Part shown: one piece after another, positions 5,982 to 13,420 of the stretch
Position numbering within the stretch: the first letter of the stretch is position 1
How the letters are laid out: every line of letters begins with the position of its first letter
DNA from: a virus
IMG/VR virus record: IMGVR_UViG_3300006802_000388
Span: 1 to 28,922 of that record
DNA: 28,922 bases
Direction: 5' to 3' (one strand)
Program-made: the position numbers and the translations under genes
Notes under the pieces: generated by a model
What the model was told of the DNA's origin: nothing
Database searches by the model: none
Seen by the model: only the letters and a program-made list of their open reading frames with translations

Positions 5982-6682
5982 TGAGTAGAACACAAAAACA
6001 GAATGGCGAAAACATGAATATTCGCCTTGACCAGTTAATAACAATCGACCCGATTACACAACGTCAGAAAGATGCAGTAACTGCTTGGAAAGAAGGTGAC
6101 AACCTCGCTTTAACTGGTACAGCAGGAACTGGTAAAACATTCCTAGCAATTTACCTCGCACTCGAGGAGGTAATGGACAAATCAACCCCATACGAAACAC
6201 TTCATATTATTCGATCAGTTGTACCTACTCGAGAGGTTGGATATTTACCAGGATCTTTAGAAGACAAACTTAATGCATTCACTGGACCATATCGTGCCGC
6301 GACTGCAGAATTATTCGAAGATTACAAAGCATATGAGAAGTTGGTTCATAACAATTATATCTCTTTCGAATCTACTTCTTACATTCGTGGGGTAACATAT
6401 GATAGCAGTATCATCTTAGTTGATGAAATGCAGAATCTTAACTTTCATGAATTAGATTCGGTAATTACTAGGATCGGACAAGGAACAAAGATTATCTTTA
6501 GTGGTGATTACCACCAGTCAGATTTCAAACAGGATAAAGAAAAAGAAGGAATAAATACTTTTCTAAGCATACTTGAAAACATGCGAAATTTTAGTATAAT
6601 AAACTTTGGTTGGGAAGATATAGTGCGTAGTGATTTTGTTCGCGACTATATCATGACAAAAGAATGGATGGGAATTAAATGA
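5981..6682 (+). CDS. phoH: PhoH-like P-loop ATPase
   Basis: Walker A is G-T-A-G-T-G-K-T (residues 46-53), preceded by the family's P-x-T-x-x-Q-x-x-A motif as P-I-T-Q-R-Q-K-D-A (24-32). Other PhoH signatures are R-S-V-V-P-T-R-E-V-G-Y-L-P-G, Walker B I-I-L-V-D-E-M-Q-N and the F-S-G-D-Y-x-Q-S-D segment. At 233 aa it is a typical phage single-domain PhoH. Bacterial relatives are phosphate-starvation-induced and some act in RNA metabolism; the phage role is unsettled. An internal ATG at 6014 just before the conserved region is an alternative start, but TAATG coupling favours 5981. It overlaps the 6679 gene by 4 bp. Confidence 0.92.
   Translation: MSRTQKQNGENMNIRLDQLITIDPITQRQKDAVTAWKEGDNLALTGTAGTGKTFLAIYLALEEVMDKSTPYETLHIIRSVVPTREVGYLPGSLEDKLNAFTGPYRAATAELFEDYKAYEKLVHNNYISFESTSYIRGVTYDSSIILVDEMQNLNFHELDSVITRIGQGTKIIFSGDYHQSDFKQDKEKEGINTFLSILENMRNFSIINFGWEDIVRSDFVRDYIMTKEWMGIK
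6573..6600 (+). promoter_or_regulatory. Possible internal sigma70-like promoter in the 3' end of phoH
   Basis: TTGAAA (6573-6578) and TATAAT (6595-6600) are 16 bp apart, and the -10 region TTTTAGTATAAT resembles the palindromic promoter at 4968. It would allow separate transcription of the 6679 gene and the lysozyme gene. It lies in coding sequence, so the match may be chance. Confidence 0.35.
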
Positions 6683-6876
6683 CTAAAATAGAAGAAGCAA
6701 TGAAGATGTATCTTCAAGGGCAACGAGCAAAACATGTTGCTAACTGGGAAACCTTTCTTGCTAATCCTGTTGGGGTAGCAGAACACGGCGACTTTATGGA
6801 AACGTTAGAAAGAGAATTAGAGCAAATTTCAAAGTATGACGAATTAATCGCAACGTTGGAGATTTTAAATGGATAG
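6679..6876 (+). CDS. Small helical phage protein (65 aa)
   Basis: The ATG overlaps the phoH stop in ATGA. The protein is acidic and helical (K-I-E-E-A-M-K-M-Y-L-Q-G-Q-R-A-K, then a second helix rich in Glu and Leu). No known motif is seen. It overlaps the lysozyme gene by 8 bp, so it is probably translated ahead of it in one message. Its function is not known, and a lysozyme-related role is only a guess from position. Confidence 0.6.
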   Translation: MTKIEEAMKMYLQGQRAKHVANWETFLANPVGVAEHGDFMETLERELEQISKYDELIATLEILNG

Positions 6877-7315
6877 AAAAGCAATATTTGAAACGCTGAA
6901 AGTTGATGAAGGTGTAGAGTATAAAGTTTACGCAGATCATCTCGGATATCATACTTTTGGTGTCGGGCACTTAATTGTTGAGGGCGATCCTGAATGGGGA
7001 CAACCTTTTGAAACACCTGTGTCTGAAGAGAGAGTTTGGGAAGCATTCGAAAAAGATCTTGATGTTTCAATCAACGAATGCTATGTTTTATATGGGCAAA
7101 CAACTTTCGACGACTTCCCCGAAGAAGTTCAGCAGGTCGTTTGCAATATGATGTTTAACATGGGACGTCCGCGTTTATCTAAGTTTAAGAAATTTAATGC
7201 GGCATTAGAAGACGGGGATTGGGCAACAGCAGCAGTTGAGGGACGCGATTCGCTTTGGTATAAGCAAGTCCCAAATCGCGCTGAGCGTCTTATGTCTCGT
7301 CTGGAGGCGGTGTAA
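6869..7315 (+). CDS. T4-type lysozyme (endolysin, GH24)
   Basis: The protein hydrolyses the glycan strand of peptidoglycan (beta-1,4 bond between N-acetylmuramic acid and N-acetylglucosamine). The catalytic triad is in place: E14 in L-K-V-D-E-G, D23 in Y-A-D, and T29 in Y-H-T-F-G-V-G-H, with the same spacing as E11, D20 and T26 of T4 lysozyme. Further matches are M-M-F-N-M-G near the middle and W-Y-K-Q-V-P-N-R-A-E-R near the end. At 148 aa it is slightly shorter than T4 lysozyme (164). No signal peptide is seen, so release should depend on a holin not identified here. It acts with the probable spanins at 1.6-2.4 kb. Confidence 0.92.
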   Translation: MDRKAIFETLKVDEGVEYKVYADHLGYHTFGVGHLIVEGDPEWGQPFETPVSEERVWEAFEKDLDVSINECYVLYGQTTFDDFPEEVQQVVCNMMFNMGRPRLSKFKKFNAALEDGDWATAAVEGRDSLWYKQVPNRAERLMSRLEAV

Positions 7316-7473
7316 TGGCTAAACCCCGAGGAAGCGGAGGCGGTATTGGTAGCGTTCAAAGACCTGAGCGTAAACCGAAAGGAACTTCAATTGGTAATGG
7401 CAATTTTAAAATGGCGTCATTAAACAAAAAGAAGAAGATGAGTTACAAACAATACAGAGGACAGGGTAGATAA
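7315..7473 (+). CDS. Small basic Gly-rich protein (52 aa)
   Basis: It starts in the TAATG overlap with the lysozyme stop, with GGAGG a few bases upstream. The sequence is strongly basic and glycine-rich: M-A-K-P-R-G-S-G-G-G-I-G-S-V, then K-K-K-K-M-S-Y-K-Q-Y-R-G-Q-G-R at the C-terminus. I have seen this type (MAKP-x-G-S start, GQGR end) in marine T4-like phages as a short conserved unknown. It is probably disordered and could bind nucleic acid. Confidence 0.6.
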   Translation: MAKPRGSGGGIGSVQRPERKPKGTSIGNGNFKMASLNKKKKMSYKQYRGQGR

Positions 7474-7475
7474 TT

Positions 7476-7640
7476 ATGGCGAAGTATTCGCGTTTTGATC
7501 CTAAGAATAAAAAGAAAAGTCGTGATCATATTTCTTTCAAGGATAGAAAAAAAGATAAGAAACAACGGTTCGAATCAGAGGAAGTGGTCGATAAGACTTC
7601 TCTGAAATACTACGAGAATCGCTACAACACAAGTCACTAA
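7476..7640 (+). CDS. Small Lys-rich protein (54 aa)
   Basis: The gene starts two bases after the previous stop. The protein opens M-A-K-Y-S-R-F-D-P-K-N-K-K-K-S-R and stays highly charged, ending E-N-R-Y-N-T-S-H. Short proteins beginning MAKYSRFDP are frequent in marine T4-like phages; no function is known to me. The ribosome binding site (GGGTAGATA upstream) is modest. It is the last gene before the glycan island. Confidence 0.55.
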   Translation: MAKYSRFDPKNKKKSRDHISFKDRKKDKKQRFESEEVVDKTSLKYYENRYNTSH

Positions 7641-7643
7641 ATC

Positions 7644-8480
7644 ATGAGAGCGTTGCGCGTCGATCCCATCGACAATAGAACGTGGGAACTTTCCGATCAC
7701 TTAGAATGGAAAGGGACAATAGGTCATGGTGATTCTATGATGGGGTTGAACGTTGCTCACATGATGGCGAGTCTTCTTAAGACTACCGTGCAAATGGATG
7801 TGCATTGGTATCACGACAAAGATTATTTGTTTCACCCTGAAGATCCCGAAACCATAGTTGAAAGGTTTGATTACATTCATTCAATGTATCATAACAGTAA
7901 TACTGTAAAGGTTAATCACATCTATAATTCAACAGAAGAAGATGTTCGTAATATTAGATTTCGTGGATTTATTGAAGATAACAAAAAGAGAGGACAGGTA
8001 ATTAATGGTCTGAATTCTTGGATTTTTCGTCGTGATCTTTTTACGCCGCCAGAAAGAAACAAAATTGTGATTTGGAAACCTTTTGATAACGCCACTCCTG
8101 CGCCAAAATGGAAATTAAGTTTTAGTGAAAAAGATTGGAGTAAAATTGTAAAACACTATCTAATAAGAAAACATAGATATAACGTGGTTGAATTATCTTA
8201 CAGAACACCAATTCGCGAAGTATTTTACCACATAAGAACATGTAATTATGTAATTTGTTATGATGGAATGTGGCATTATATAACGAGGAATTTTATTAAA
8301 CCTTCTTTTGTTATTGGTGATCAAGGGGTAATTGAAGCACATAATCCACAGGCAATTACTATGAAAAAACCAATTGGATATGAAAAATTATTTAAGGATT
8401 ATGACAAGTTTATTATCGAGATTGAAGGTAAATGCGACATGTATCGTCAAAAAATGTTTAGGTATTTGAATGAAAATTGA
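7644..8480 (+). CDS. GT-B-like glycosyltransferase, possibly GT9-related
   Basis: The N-terminal part has G-T-I-G-H-G-D-S-M-M-G-L-N (residues 24-36), resembling the glycine-rich loop of GT-B enzymes that starts the acceptor-binding domain. The C-terminal half contains V-V-E-L-S-Y-R-T-P-I-R-E-V-F, then C-N-Y-V-I-C-Y-D-G-M-W-H-Y-I-T-R and P-S-F-V-I-G, similar to the sugar-nucleotide-binding region of heptosyltransferase-type (GT9) proteins (adl-x-g-x-D-s-G-x-x-H). The length of 278 aa is short for the family (about 320-350). It opens the island and overlaps the radical SAM gene by 11 bp. Sugar and acceptor cannot be named. Another GT-B-like fold remains possible. Confidence 0.5.
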   Translation: MRALRVDPIDNRTWELSDHLEWKGTIGHGDSMMGLNVAHMMASLLKTTVQMDVHWYHDKDYLFHPEDPETIVERFDYIHSMYHNSNTVKVNHIYNSTEEDVRNIRFRGFIEDNKKRGQVINGLNSWIFRRDLFTPPERNKIVIWKPFDNATPAPKWKLSFSEKDWSKIVKHYLIRKHRYNVVELSYRTPIREVFYHIRTCNYVICYDGMWHYITRNFIKPSFVIGDQGVIEAHNPQAITMKKPIGYEKLFKDYDKFIIEIEGKCDMYRQKMFRYLNEN

Positions 8481-9447
8481 TCGCGCGGTAATTGAAGTAA
8501 ACGGTGGTTGTAATTATTCTTGTTCTATGTGCCCACAAGATGTGAGAACTGGTGGACGCCACAAAGACTTCCTCAAAAAAATGTCCCTCAAAGAATTCGA
8601 GGATAACGTTGCCGATTGCGCGCAACATGGTCTTCGAGTTGTCAATCTAGATGGTTCTGGTGAAGCAACGCTGAACAGAAACCTACCTAAGTATATCGAG
8701 ATCGTCAAGAAATATAATGCTAAAGCATTCATCTTTTCCAACGGGTATCGTATGGAAGGGAAATTTATGAGAGACTGTGTTGACGCTGGATTAGATTTCT
8801 ATCGATTCTCTTGGATTGGTTATGATGTTGAAGCATATGATAAATGGATGTACAATAGAATAGGTGGTACATTCGGTTCAACATGGGACAAAGTGAAAGC
8901 AATGCGTGAGTACGTCAAGGAAACGGGTAGTGATTGTGTTGTTGCGACTTATCATCTAATTACTAATAATCAGAACCAAGACTTCGAATTGCAACACTAT
9001 AAGAAAATTGTAGAAGAACTTGATATAAAAACTGAAATTTGGAGAATGCATAACTGGTCAGGTGTCACTGATATTAGTGAAACTGGAGTGCGCAAAGGAG
9101 AGATAAAAACCTGTGGTCGTCCTTTTAGTCCTGACGTTGTTATTCGTGCTGGTGGTCTTAATGGTAAAAGAGGCGCTGTTCATCCGTGCTGTCAAGTCCT
9201 CGGAAGAGACGAAGAAGCAGTCCTCGGACACACTTCTGAAAACACTATTGAAGAAATTTGGGAAGGCGCTGAGTATTCTGCGCTCCGTGACGCTCATCGA
9301 AGCGGTAACTATCCTGACTATTGTAAGTCTTGTGACTTCTTGGTGGACGATCCTGAAATTCTAGTTTGGACTAATCATGAGAGAGATGTTTATAAAATGC
9401 ATGGTACAGATTTCGACTTGAAGGATTATCAAGATGTCTCTGCCTGA
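8470..9447 (+). CDS. Radical SAM enzyme with SPASM-like C-terminal domain
   Basis: C14-x3-C18-x2-C21 (C-N-Y-S-C-S-M-C) is the canonical site for the 4Fe-4S cluster that cleaves S-adenosylmethionine. The following D-G-S-G-E-A-T-L-N segment fits the family's GGE-type motif. The C-terminal third has C-G-R-P-F, H-P-C-C-Q-V-L-G and C-K-S-C-D-F-L, the Cys pattern of a SPASM/twitch auxiliary cluster. It therefore probably performs radical chemistry on a peptide, sugar or similar substrate. Related proteins in surface-polysaccharide clusters can act on sugars, which suits the context, but the substrate is unknown. It overlaps both neighbours by 11-14 bp. Confidence 0.85.
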   Translation: MKIDRAVIEVNGGCNYSCSMCPQDVRTGGRHKDFLKKMSLKEFEDNVADCAQHGLRVVNLDGSGEATLNRNLPKYIEIVKKYNAKAFIFSNGYRMEGKFMRDCVDAGLDFYRFSWIGYDVEAYDKWMYNRIGGTFGSTWDKVKAMREYVKETGSDCVVATYHLITNNQNQDFELQHYKKIVEELDIKTEIWRMHNWSGVTDISETGVRKGEIKTCGRPFSPDVVIRAGGLNGKRGAVHPCCQVLGRDEEAVLGHTSENTIEEIWEGAEYSALRDAHRSGNYPDYCKSCDFLVDDPEILVWTNHERDVYKMHGTDFDLKDYQDVSA

Positions 9448-10009
9448 TGTTTGGATGATAGTTGTTCCAAATAACAAAATCTCAAATTATTACTATCAAA
9501 GAACTAAAAAATCTTGGGAAAAACATAACTTTAAAGTAAGAAAGTTTCCAGCGGTTACGCCTGAAACTTTACATTTACAGCAAAATCAATTAGTATTTGA
9601 TACGAAAAGAGCAGGAAGAAGTAAAAGACCCTTTACTGAAACAGAAAAAGCAGTTTGGTATTCACATTATAATGCCTGGAGATTTGCTAAAGATTTAAAA
9701 GATCCAATCATAATAGCAGAACACGACGCTTGGCTTGAAAAACCTATTGCAAAAGAAATCTTTGATGAAAGAATTGTAAGTCTTTCTCATAATAGAAATA
9801 ATGGAAGAACATATTATGCTGCTGGTGTTTGTTACTATTTAAATCAAGAAATTTGTGGACAATTAATATCAGGAATTCGTGGTGTCAAAATAATTGAAAA
9901 TTCAGATAATTGGATACACAAACATGTTGATAGGTTTGGTAAATGGGAAAGAAAACACGCGTTCCAGTATAGTAATCCAAAGGTTGGGAAAACTATAAAA
10001 CATGGTTAA
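9434..10009 (+). CDS. GT25-like glycosyltransferase with EHDA motif, copy 1
   Basis: The N-terminus is a short Rossmann-like strand (V-W-M-I-V-V-P). F-T-E-T-E-K-A-V-W-Y-S-H-Y-N-A-W lies at residues 67-82, and I-I-I-A-E-H-D-A-W at 92-100. In LPS galactosyltransferases of family GT25 the equivalent places are S-H-x-x-x-W and L-E-D-D. Here the metal-binding E-D-D is replaced by E-H-D-A, as in three later genes of the island. At 191 aa it is a minimal version. The late part has Y-Y-A-A-G-V-C-Y-Y-L, equivalent to the family's G-x-x-a-Y-x-i strand. It probably transfers a sugar; donor and acceptor are unknown. Confidence 0.6.
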   Translation: MSLPDVWMIVVPNNKISNYYYQRTKKSWEKHNFKVRKFPAVTPETLHLQQNQLVFDTKRAGRSKRPFTETEKAVWYSHYNAWRFAKDLKDPIIIAEHDAWLEKPIAKEIFDERIVSLSHNRNNGRTYYAAGVCYYLNQEICGQLISGIRGVKIIENSDNWIHKHVDRFGKWERKHAFQYSNPKVGKTIKHG

Positions 10010-10862
10010 AAAGGCAGCACTTTTAGTGAACGGTCAATATGACGTTCTTCTTCGGAGAGATGGATTAAAAGAATCACTCCAAGCAATTAAAGAACATTTC
10101 TATGATTATGACATATTTTATCAGTGTTGGGACACACATTTAAATCGACATATTTTTAAAGATATCGATGAAGAAATCTTTTGGATTCCGATGCCAGAAG
10201 AAAAAGAAAAAAATCCATATGACCTTGTTTTAGAGAACGGTATTATTATTCCTGGATATCACGCGGAGCGAGCGAGGTTTGCGTCAAAACAAAAACAAAA
10301 AAAATTAAAAACCAGATGTTTCCAACAGTATAGTTTTTGTCTACTGTACAAACATGTAACAGAAAAATACAATTATGATTATATTTTCCGCACACGTTGG
10401 GACGTAGTATTTTCGAAATATTTTAGTGCAGATTATCTTCTTCATTTAGCAAAAACAAACGTTGTTGGTTGTGGGGTTTCGACATCAACCAAAATTTTTA
10501 AAGCGTATTATGGTTCTAACGTTAGAAAAGAAATGACACCTCAGGAAATGCAGAGAAAAAAAAGAACGGTTATTAGAGATTTAATTAACAGCGAAATTGG
10601 TATTATTTCTGAAACAAAAAATAAAACATTTGATGAAAACCATCATACAAACTATTTATCTGATTTTATGATGGCAATACATAAAGATGATTTCGACGTT
10701 GATAACTCTATTAAATTATTTCATGAAGATATAATGTATCCTTCTGAGTGGGGGTGGTGGCAATTGTTTTGTCAGAAAAGAAAACATATTAATGTTAATG
10801 GATTGACATCTATACGAAGAAACGTTGAACAACTTGGATATAAAAAACACTGGAAATATTAA
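10002..10862 (+). CDS. Putative glycosyltransferase of the R-x-R-x-D family, copy 1
   Basis: The protein starts with a strand A-A-L-L-V-N-G-Q-Y, has a C-F-Q-Q-Y-S-F-C segment and then Y-D-Y-I-F-R-T-R-W-D-V-V-F (residues 125-137), with R130, R132 and D134 as the conserved core. The same pattern recurs in three other proteins of the island. The later part carries S-D-F-M-M-A-I-H-K and a Trp-rich E-W-G-W-W-Q segment. Similar R-x-R-x-D proteins in surface-glycan gene sets are treated as putative glycosyltransferases, with the Asp as a possible metal or nucleotide ligand. An A8 run near 10299 is worth checking for length errors, though the frame is intact. Confidence 0.45.
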   Translation: MVKKAALLVNGQYDVLLRRDGLKESLQAIKEHFYDYDIFYQCWDTHLNRHIFKDIDEEIFWIPMPEEKEKNPYDLVLENGIIIPGYHAERARFASKQKQKKLKTRCFQQYSFCLLYKHVTEKYNYDYIFRTRWDVVFSKYFSADYLLHLAKTNVVGCGVSTSTKIFKAYYGSNVRKEMTPQEMQRKKRTVIRDLINSEIGIISETKNKTFDENHHTNYLSDFMMAIHKDDFDVDNSIKLFHEDIMYPSEWGWWQLFCQKRKHINVNGLTSIRRNVEQLGYKKHWKY

Positions 10863-11647
10863 TGAAGAGATTAATCTATCAAGTTTGTCTCGGTGGGCAA
10901 GCCAAATCTAAACTCTATGAAAAATGCATTGAATCTGTCTCGGCATATTGTGAAAAATATCACATCGAACATAGAGTTCAACGTGAACCGATCTTAAGAA
11001 TTAAACCTGATATTTTTATGACGAATCGAAGCAATGAGTCGTATGAAAAACACGGCGGATTTCTTCCTATCTACGAAAAAGAAAATGCGTTCGATCTTCT
11101 TGATGGATACGAACAGGTAGCGATCATTGACGCCGACGTTTATATTCGCGCAGAAGCAGGCAACGTTTTTGAAGAATTCGGATTTGACACCCCATTCGGC
11201 GCAGTTGTTGAAAGACAAATGCCAATCAATCAAGAATACAAACATAAGATTACCAACTATAGTCGAATGCAATATGCAGCATTACAAGACGTTGATTGGA
11301 AATGGAATAATCTCGGCGCAGAGTTCTGCAATATGGGCGTCATGTTTATTAACAGCGAGCAGTTCAAACCTTATCTTAACGGGCAAACAGCAAAACAATT
11401 TCTTGAGCGATATGAATTTAAAAGATTTATTGACGGTGAAGGTGCATGGAAATGGTCAACTGATCAAACACTTTTGAACTGGTGGGTAAAGAAAACGAAC
11501 ATGCCTGTTAAACATATGAACTGGCGCTGGAATGGATTATTCACTGCTAACACACAAATAGATAAATGTGACTTTGTTCATTTTTTCTTGAAAGATAAAT
11601 TACCAAATGGAGGAGAGGACATCAATTCCTTATTACAAATGATATGA
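10862..11647 (+). CDS. GT-A fold glycosyltransferase (GT8-like)
   Basis: D90-A-D92 in V-A-I-I-D-A-D-V-Y-I is a clear D-x-D sugar-nucleotide/metal motif of GT-A enzymes. The fold is also suggested by the N-terminal strand L-I-Y-Q-V-C-L-G-G, the F-C-N-M-G-V-M-F-I segment (GT8 families have N-x-G-v-m-x-i), W-S-T-D-Q-T-L-L-N-W-W (D-Q acceptor region) and a C-terminal F-V-H-F-F. The length of 261 aa is normal. It starts at the ATG that overlaps the previous stop by one base and overlaps the GDPD-like gene by 4 bp. Donor sugar is unknown. Confidence 0.7.
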   Translation: MKRLIYQVCLGGQAKSKLYEKCIESVSAYCEKYHIEHRVQREPILRIKPDIFMTNRSNESYEKHGGFLPIYEKENAFDLLDGYEQVAIIDADVYIRAEAGNVFEEFGFDTPFGAVVERQMPINQEYKHKITNYSRMQYAALQDVDWKWNNLGAEFCNMGVMFINSEQFKPYLNGQTAKQFLERYEFKRFIDGEGAWKWSTDQTLLNWWVKKTNMPVKHMNWRWNGLFTANTQIDKCDFVHFFLKDKLPNGGEDINSLLQMI

Positions 11648-12081
11648 TCTTAATAGCACATCGAGGAAATACTTCTGGACCAAATAAAGAACAAGAGAAT
11701 AAACCAGAATATATAGACAAAGCACTAGAAAAATATGATTGTGAAATCGATGTTTGGAAAGTAGGTGATTATTATTTTCTTGGTCATGACAAACCAGAGC
11801 ACAAAGTAGACTACAATTGGTTTCGAGAAAGACAAGAAAAACTTTGGATTCATTGTAAAGATATATCTTCATTCACTGACCTTCATACTGAATTTAATTG
11901 TTTTTATCATAACATTGATCATTACACATTAACGAGTCACAATTATATTTGGGCGTATCCTGGATTCCTGGTTTACGAAAAGGCAAAGGCGATTGCAGTT
12001 ATGCCAGAAAAAACATTACATGCTTGGAATTTAAAATTGTTTGCGGGTATCTGTTCAGATTTGGTTGAGGATTATGATTAA
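11644..12081 (+). CDS. Glycerophosphodiester phosphodiesterase-like (PLC-like barrel) protein
   Basis: I-A-H-R-G-N (residues 4-9), E-N-K-P-E-Y-I (18-24), C-E-I-D-V-W (33-38) and L-G-H-D-K-P (46-51) follow in order as in GDPD-type phosphodiesterases, where H-R, E-x-D and the second H make the metal and catalytic site. At 145 aa it is only about 60% of a normal barrel (230-260 aa), so it may be a minimal form. It could cleave a glycerophosphate or sugar-phosphate diester in the glycan pathway (inference). It overlaps the HAD gene by 8 bp. Confidence 0.65.
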   Translation: MILIAHRGNTSGPNKEQENKPEYIDKALEKYDCEIDVWKVGDYYFLGHDKPEHKVDYNWFRERQEKLWIHCKDISSFTDLHTEFNCFYHNIDHYTLTSHNYIWAYPGFLVYEKAKAIAVMPEKTLHAWNLKLFAGICSDLVEDYD

Positions 12082-13420
12082 ATTAGTATTGTTTGATCTT
12101 GATGGTGTTCTTGTTGACGCTAAAGAGATACATTATGTCGCTTTAAATGAAGCACTAGGCGAGTATGCAATCACACCCGAAGAACATAGAAACATATACG
12201 ACGGAAGAAAAACCAATGAAAAATTGGTGATGTTAACAGAAAGAAAAGGATTGCCTGTCGAATTACATAAATCTGTCTTTGATAAAAAACAACAAAGAAC
12301 TGTTGAACTTCTGCACGATTTACATTTAAATAAAAATGCGATAGAATTATTTAAGTCGCTTGAAGAACAAGGATATATGATCGGTGTTTGTTCAAATTCA
12401 ATTAGAAGAACTGTTCTTACTGCGCTTTCTAAATCCGGATTGATTGAGTATTGTTCAGTAATATTATCTAATGAGGACGTGAAAAATTCTAAACCTCATC
12501 CAGAAATATATTGGAAAGCGATGTCTATGATGAACTGTCTTCCGGAAGAAACTGTGATAATTGAAGATTCACCTCCTGGTCTATTGGCAGCTGCTCGTTC
12601 TAGGGCGAACTATATAAGAGTACAAAATACAAAAGAAGTGAATAGAGAAAACATTATGCCTAAATTACAAACCACAGAAATTTCTAATAAATGGAAAGAC
12701 GATAACCTAAATGTTTTGATTCCAATGGCAGGTGCTGGATCAAGATTTCAACAAGCAGGATATACCTTTCCTAAACCTTTAATCGATGTCAATGGTAAAC
12801 CAATGATTCAAGTTGTTGTTGAGAACATTGGTCTTGACGCAAACTTTATTTTTGTAGTGCAAAAAGAGCATCGCGAAAAATTCCACTTGGATAATATGCT
12901 TCCTCTTATCGCACCGAACTGTAAGATTGTCGACGTGGATGGTATTACTGAAGGTGCAGCATGCACTGCTCTATTAGCAAAAGAATTTATCGATAAAGAC
13001 GCTCCGTTATTTTTTGCCAACAGCGATCAGTGGGTTGATTGGGATCCAGTACAGTTTATGTATGAAATGCAAGAAACTGAAGCAGATGGTGGCATAGTCA
13101 CGTTTAAAGCGACGCATCCGAAATGGTCTTATGCAGCAATCGATGAAGAAACTGGATTAGTAAAAGAGGTTGCTGAGAAAAACCCGATCAGCGATTGTGC
13201 TACGGTTGGATTTTATTATTGGAAGCGTGGTTCAGATTTTGTCAAATATGCAGAACAAATGATAAAGAAAGATGTTCGGGTGAATAATGAATTCTATGTT
13301 TGTCCCGTATTTAATGAAGCAATACAGGATGGTAAAGAAGTCAGAGTCAGCACCGCTACATCAATGTGGGGACTGGGAACTCCAGAAGATCTAGAGTATT
13401 ATCTTAAGGAAAAGAAATGA
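12074..13420 (+). CDS. Fusion: HAD phosphatase (beta-PGM-like) + sugar nucleotidyltransferase
   Basis: The N-terminal part (about 1-185) is a HAD hydrolase: F-D-L-D-G-V-L-V-D (D8, D10 catalytic), C-S-N-S (106-109), K140-P-H-P and I-I-E-D-S-P-P-G (E164, D165). The C-terminal part (about 212-448) is a nucleotidyltransferase: I-P-M-A-G-A-G-S-R-F (216-225) and F-P-K-P-L (232-236) bind the nucleotide and phosphate, and N-S-D-Q (316-319) supplies a metal ligand. A fused phosphatase and NDP-sugar synthetase would prepare an activated sugar. I take ATG 12074 because it precedes M-I-K-L-V-L-F-D-L-D; the upstream frame to 12041 runs inside the GDPD-like gene. It is the island's likely precursor-supply step. 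Confidence 0.85.
   Translation: MIKLVLFDLDGVLVDAKEIHYVALNEALGEYAITPEEHRNIYDGRKTNEKLVMLTERKGLPVELHKSVFDKKQQRTVELLHDLHLNKNAIELFKSLEEQGYMIGVCSNSIRRTVLTALSKSGLIEYCSVILSNEDVKNSKPHPEIYWKAMSMMNCLPEETVIIEDSPPGLLAAARSRANYIRVQNTKEVNRENIMPKLQTTEISNKWKDDNLNVLIPMAGAGSRFQQAGYTFPKPLIDVNGKPMIQVVVENIGLDANFIFVVQKEHREKFHLDNMLPLIAPNCKIVDVDGITEGAACTALLAKEFIDKDAPLFFANSDQWVDWDPVQFMYEMQETEADGGIVTFKATHPKWSYAAIDEETGLVKEVAEKNPISDCATVGFYYWKRGSDFVKYAEQMIKKDVRVNNEFYVCPVFNEAIQDGKEVRVSTATSMWGLGTPEDLEYYLKEKK

Noticed and set aside
12041-12073. Upstream start for the HAD-nucleotidyltransferase fusion
   Set aside because: The added residues lie wholly in the GDPD-like gene; the HAD motif starts directly after ATG 12074.
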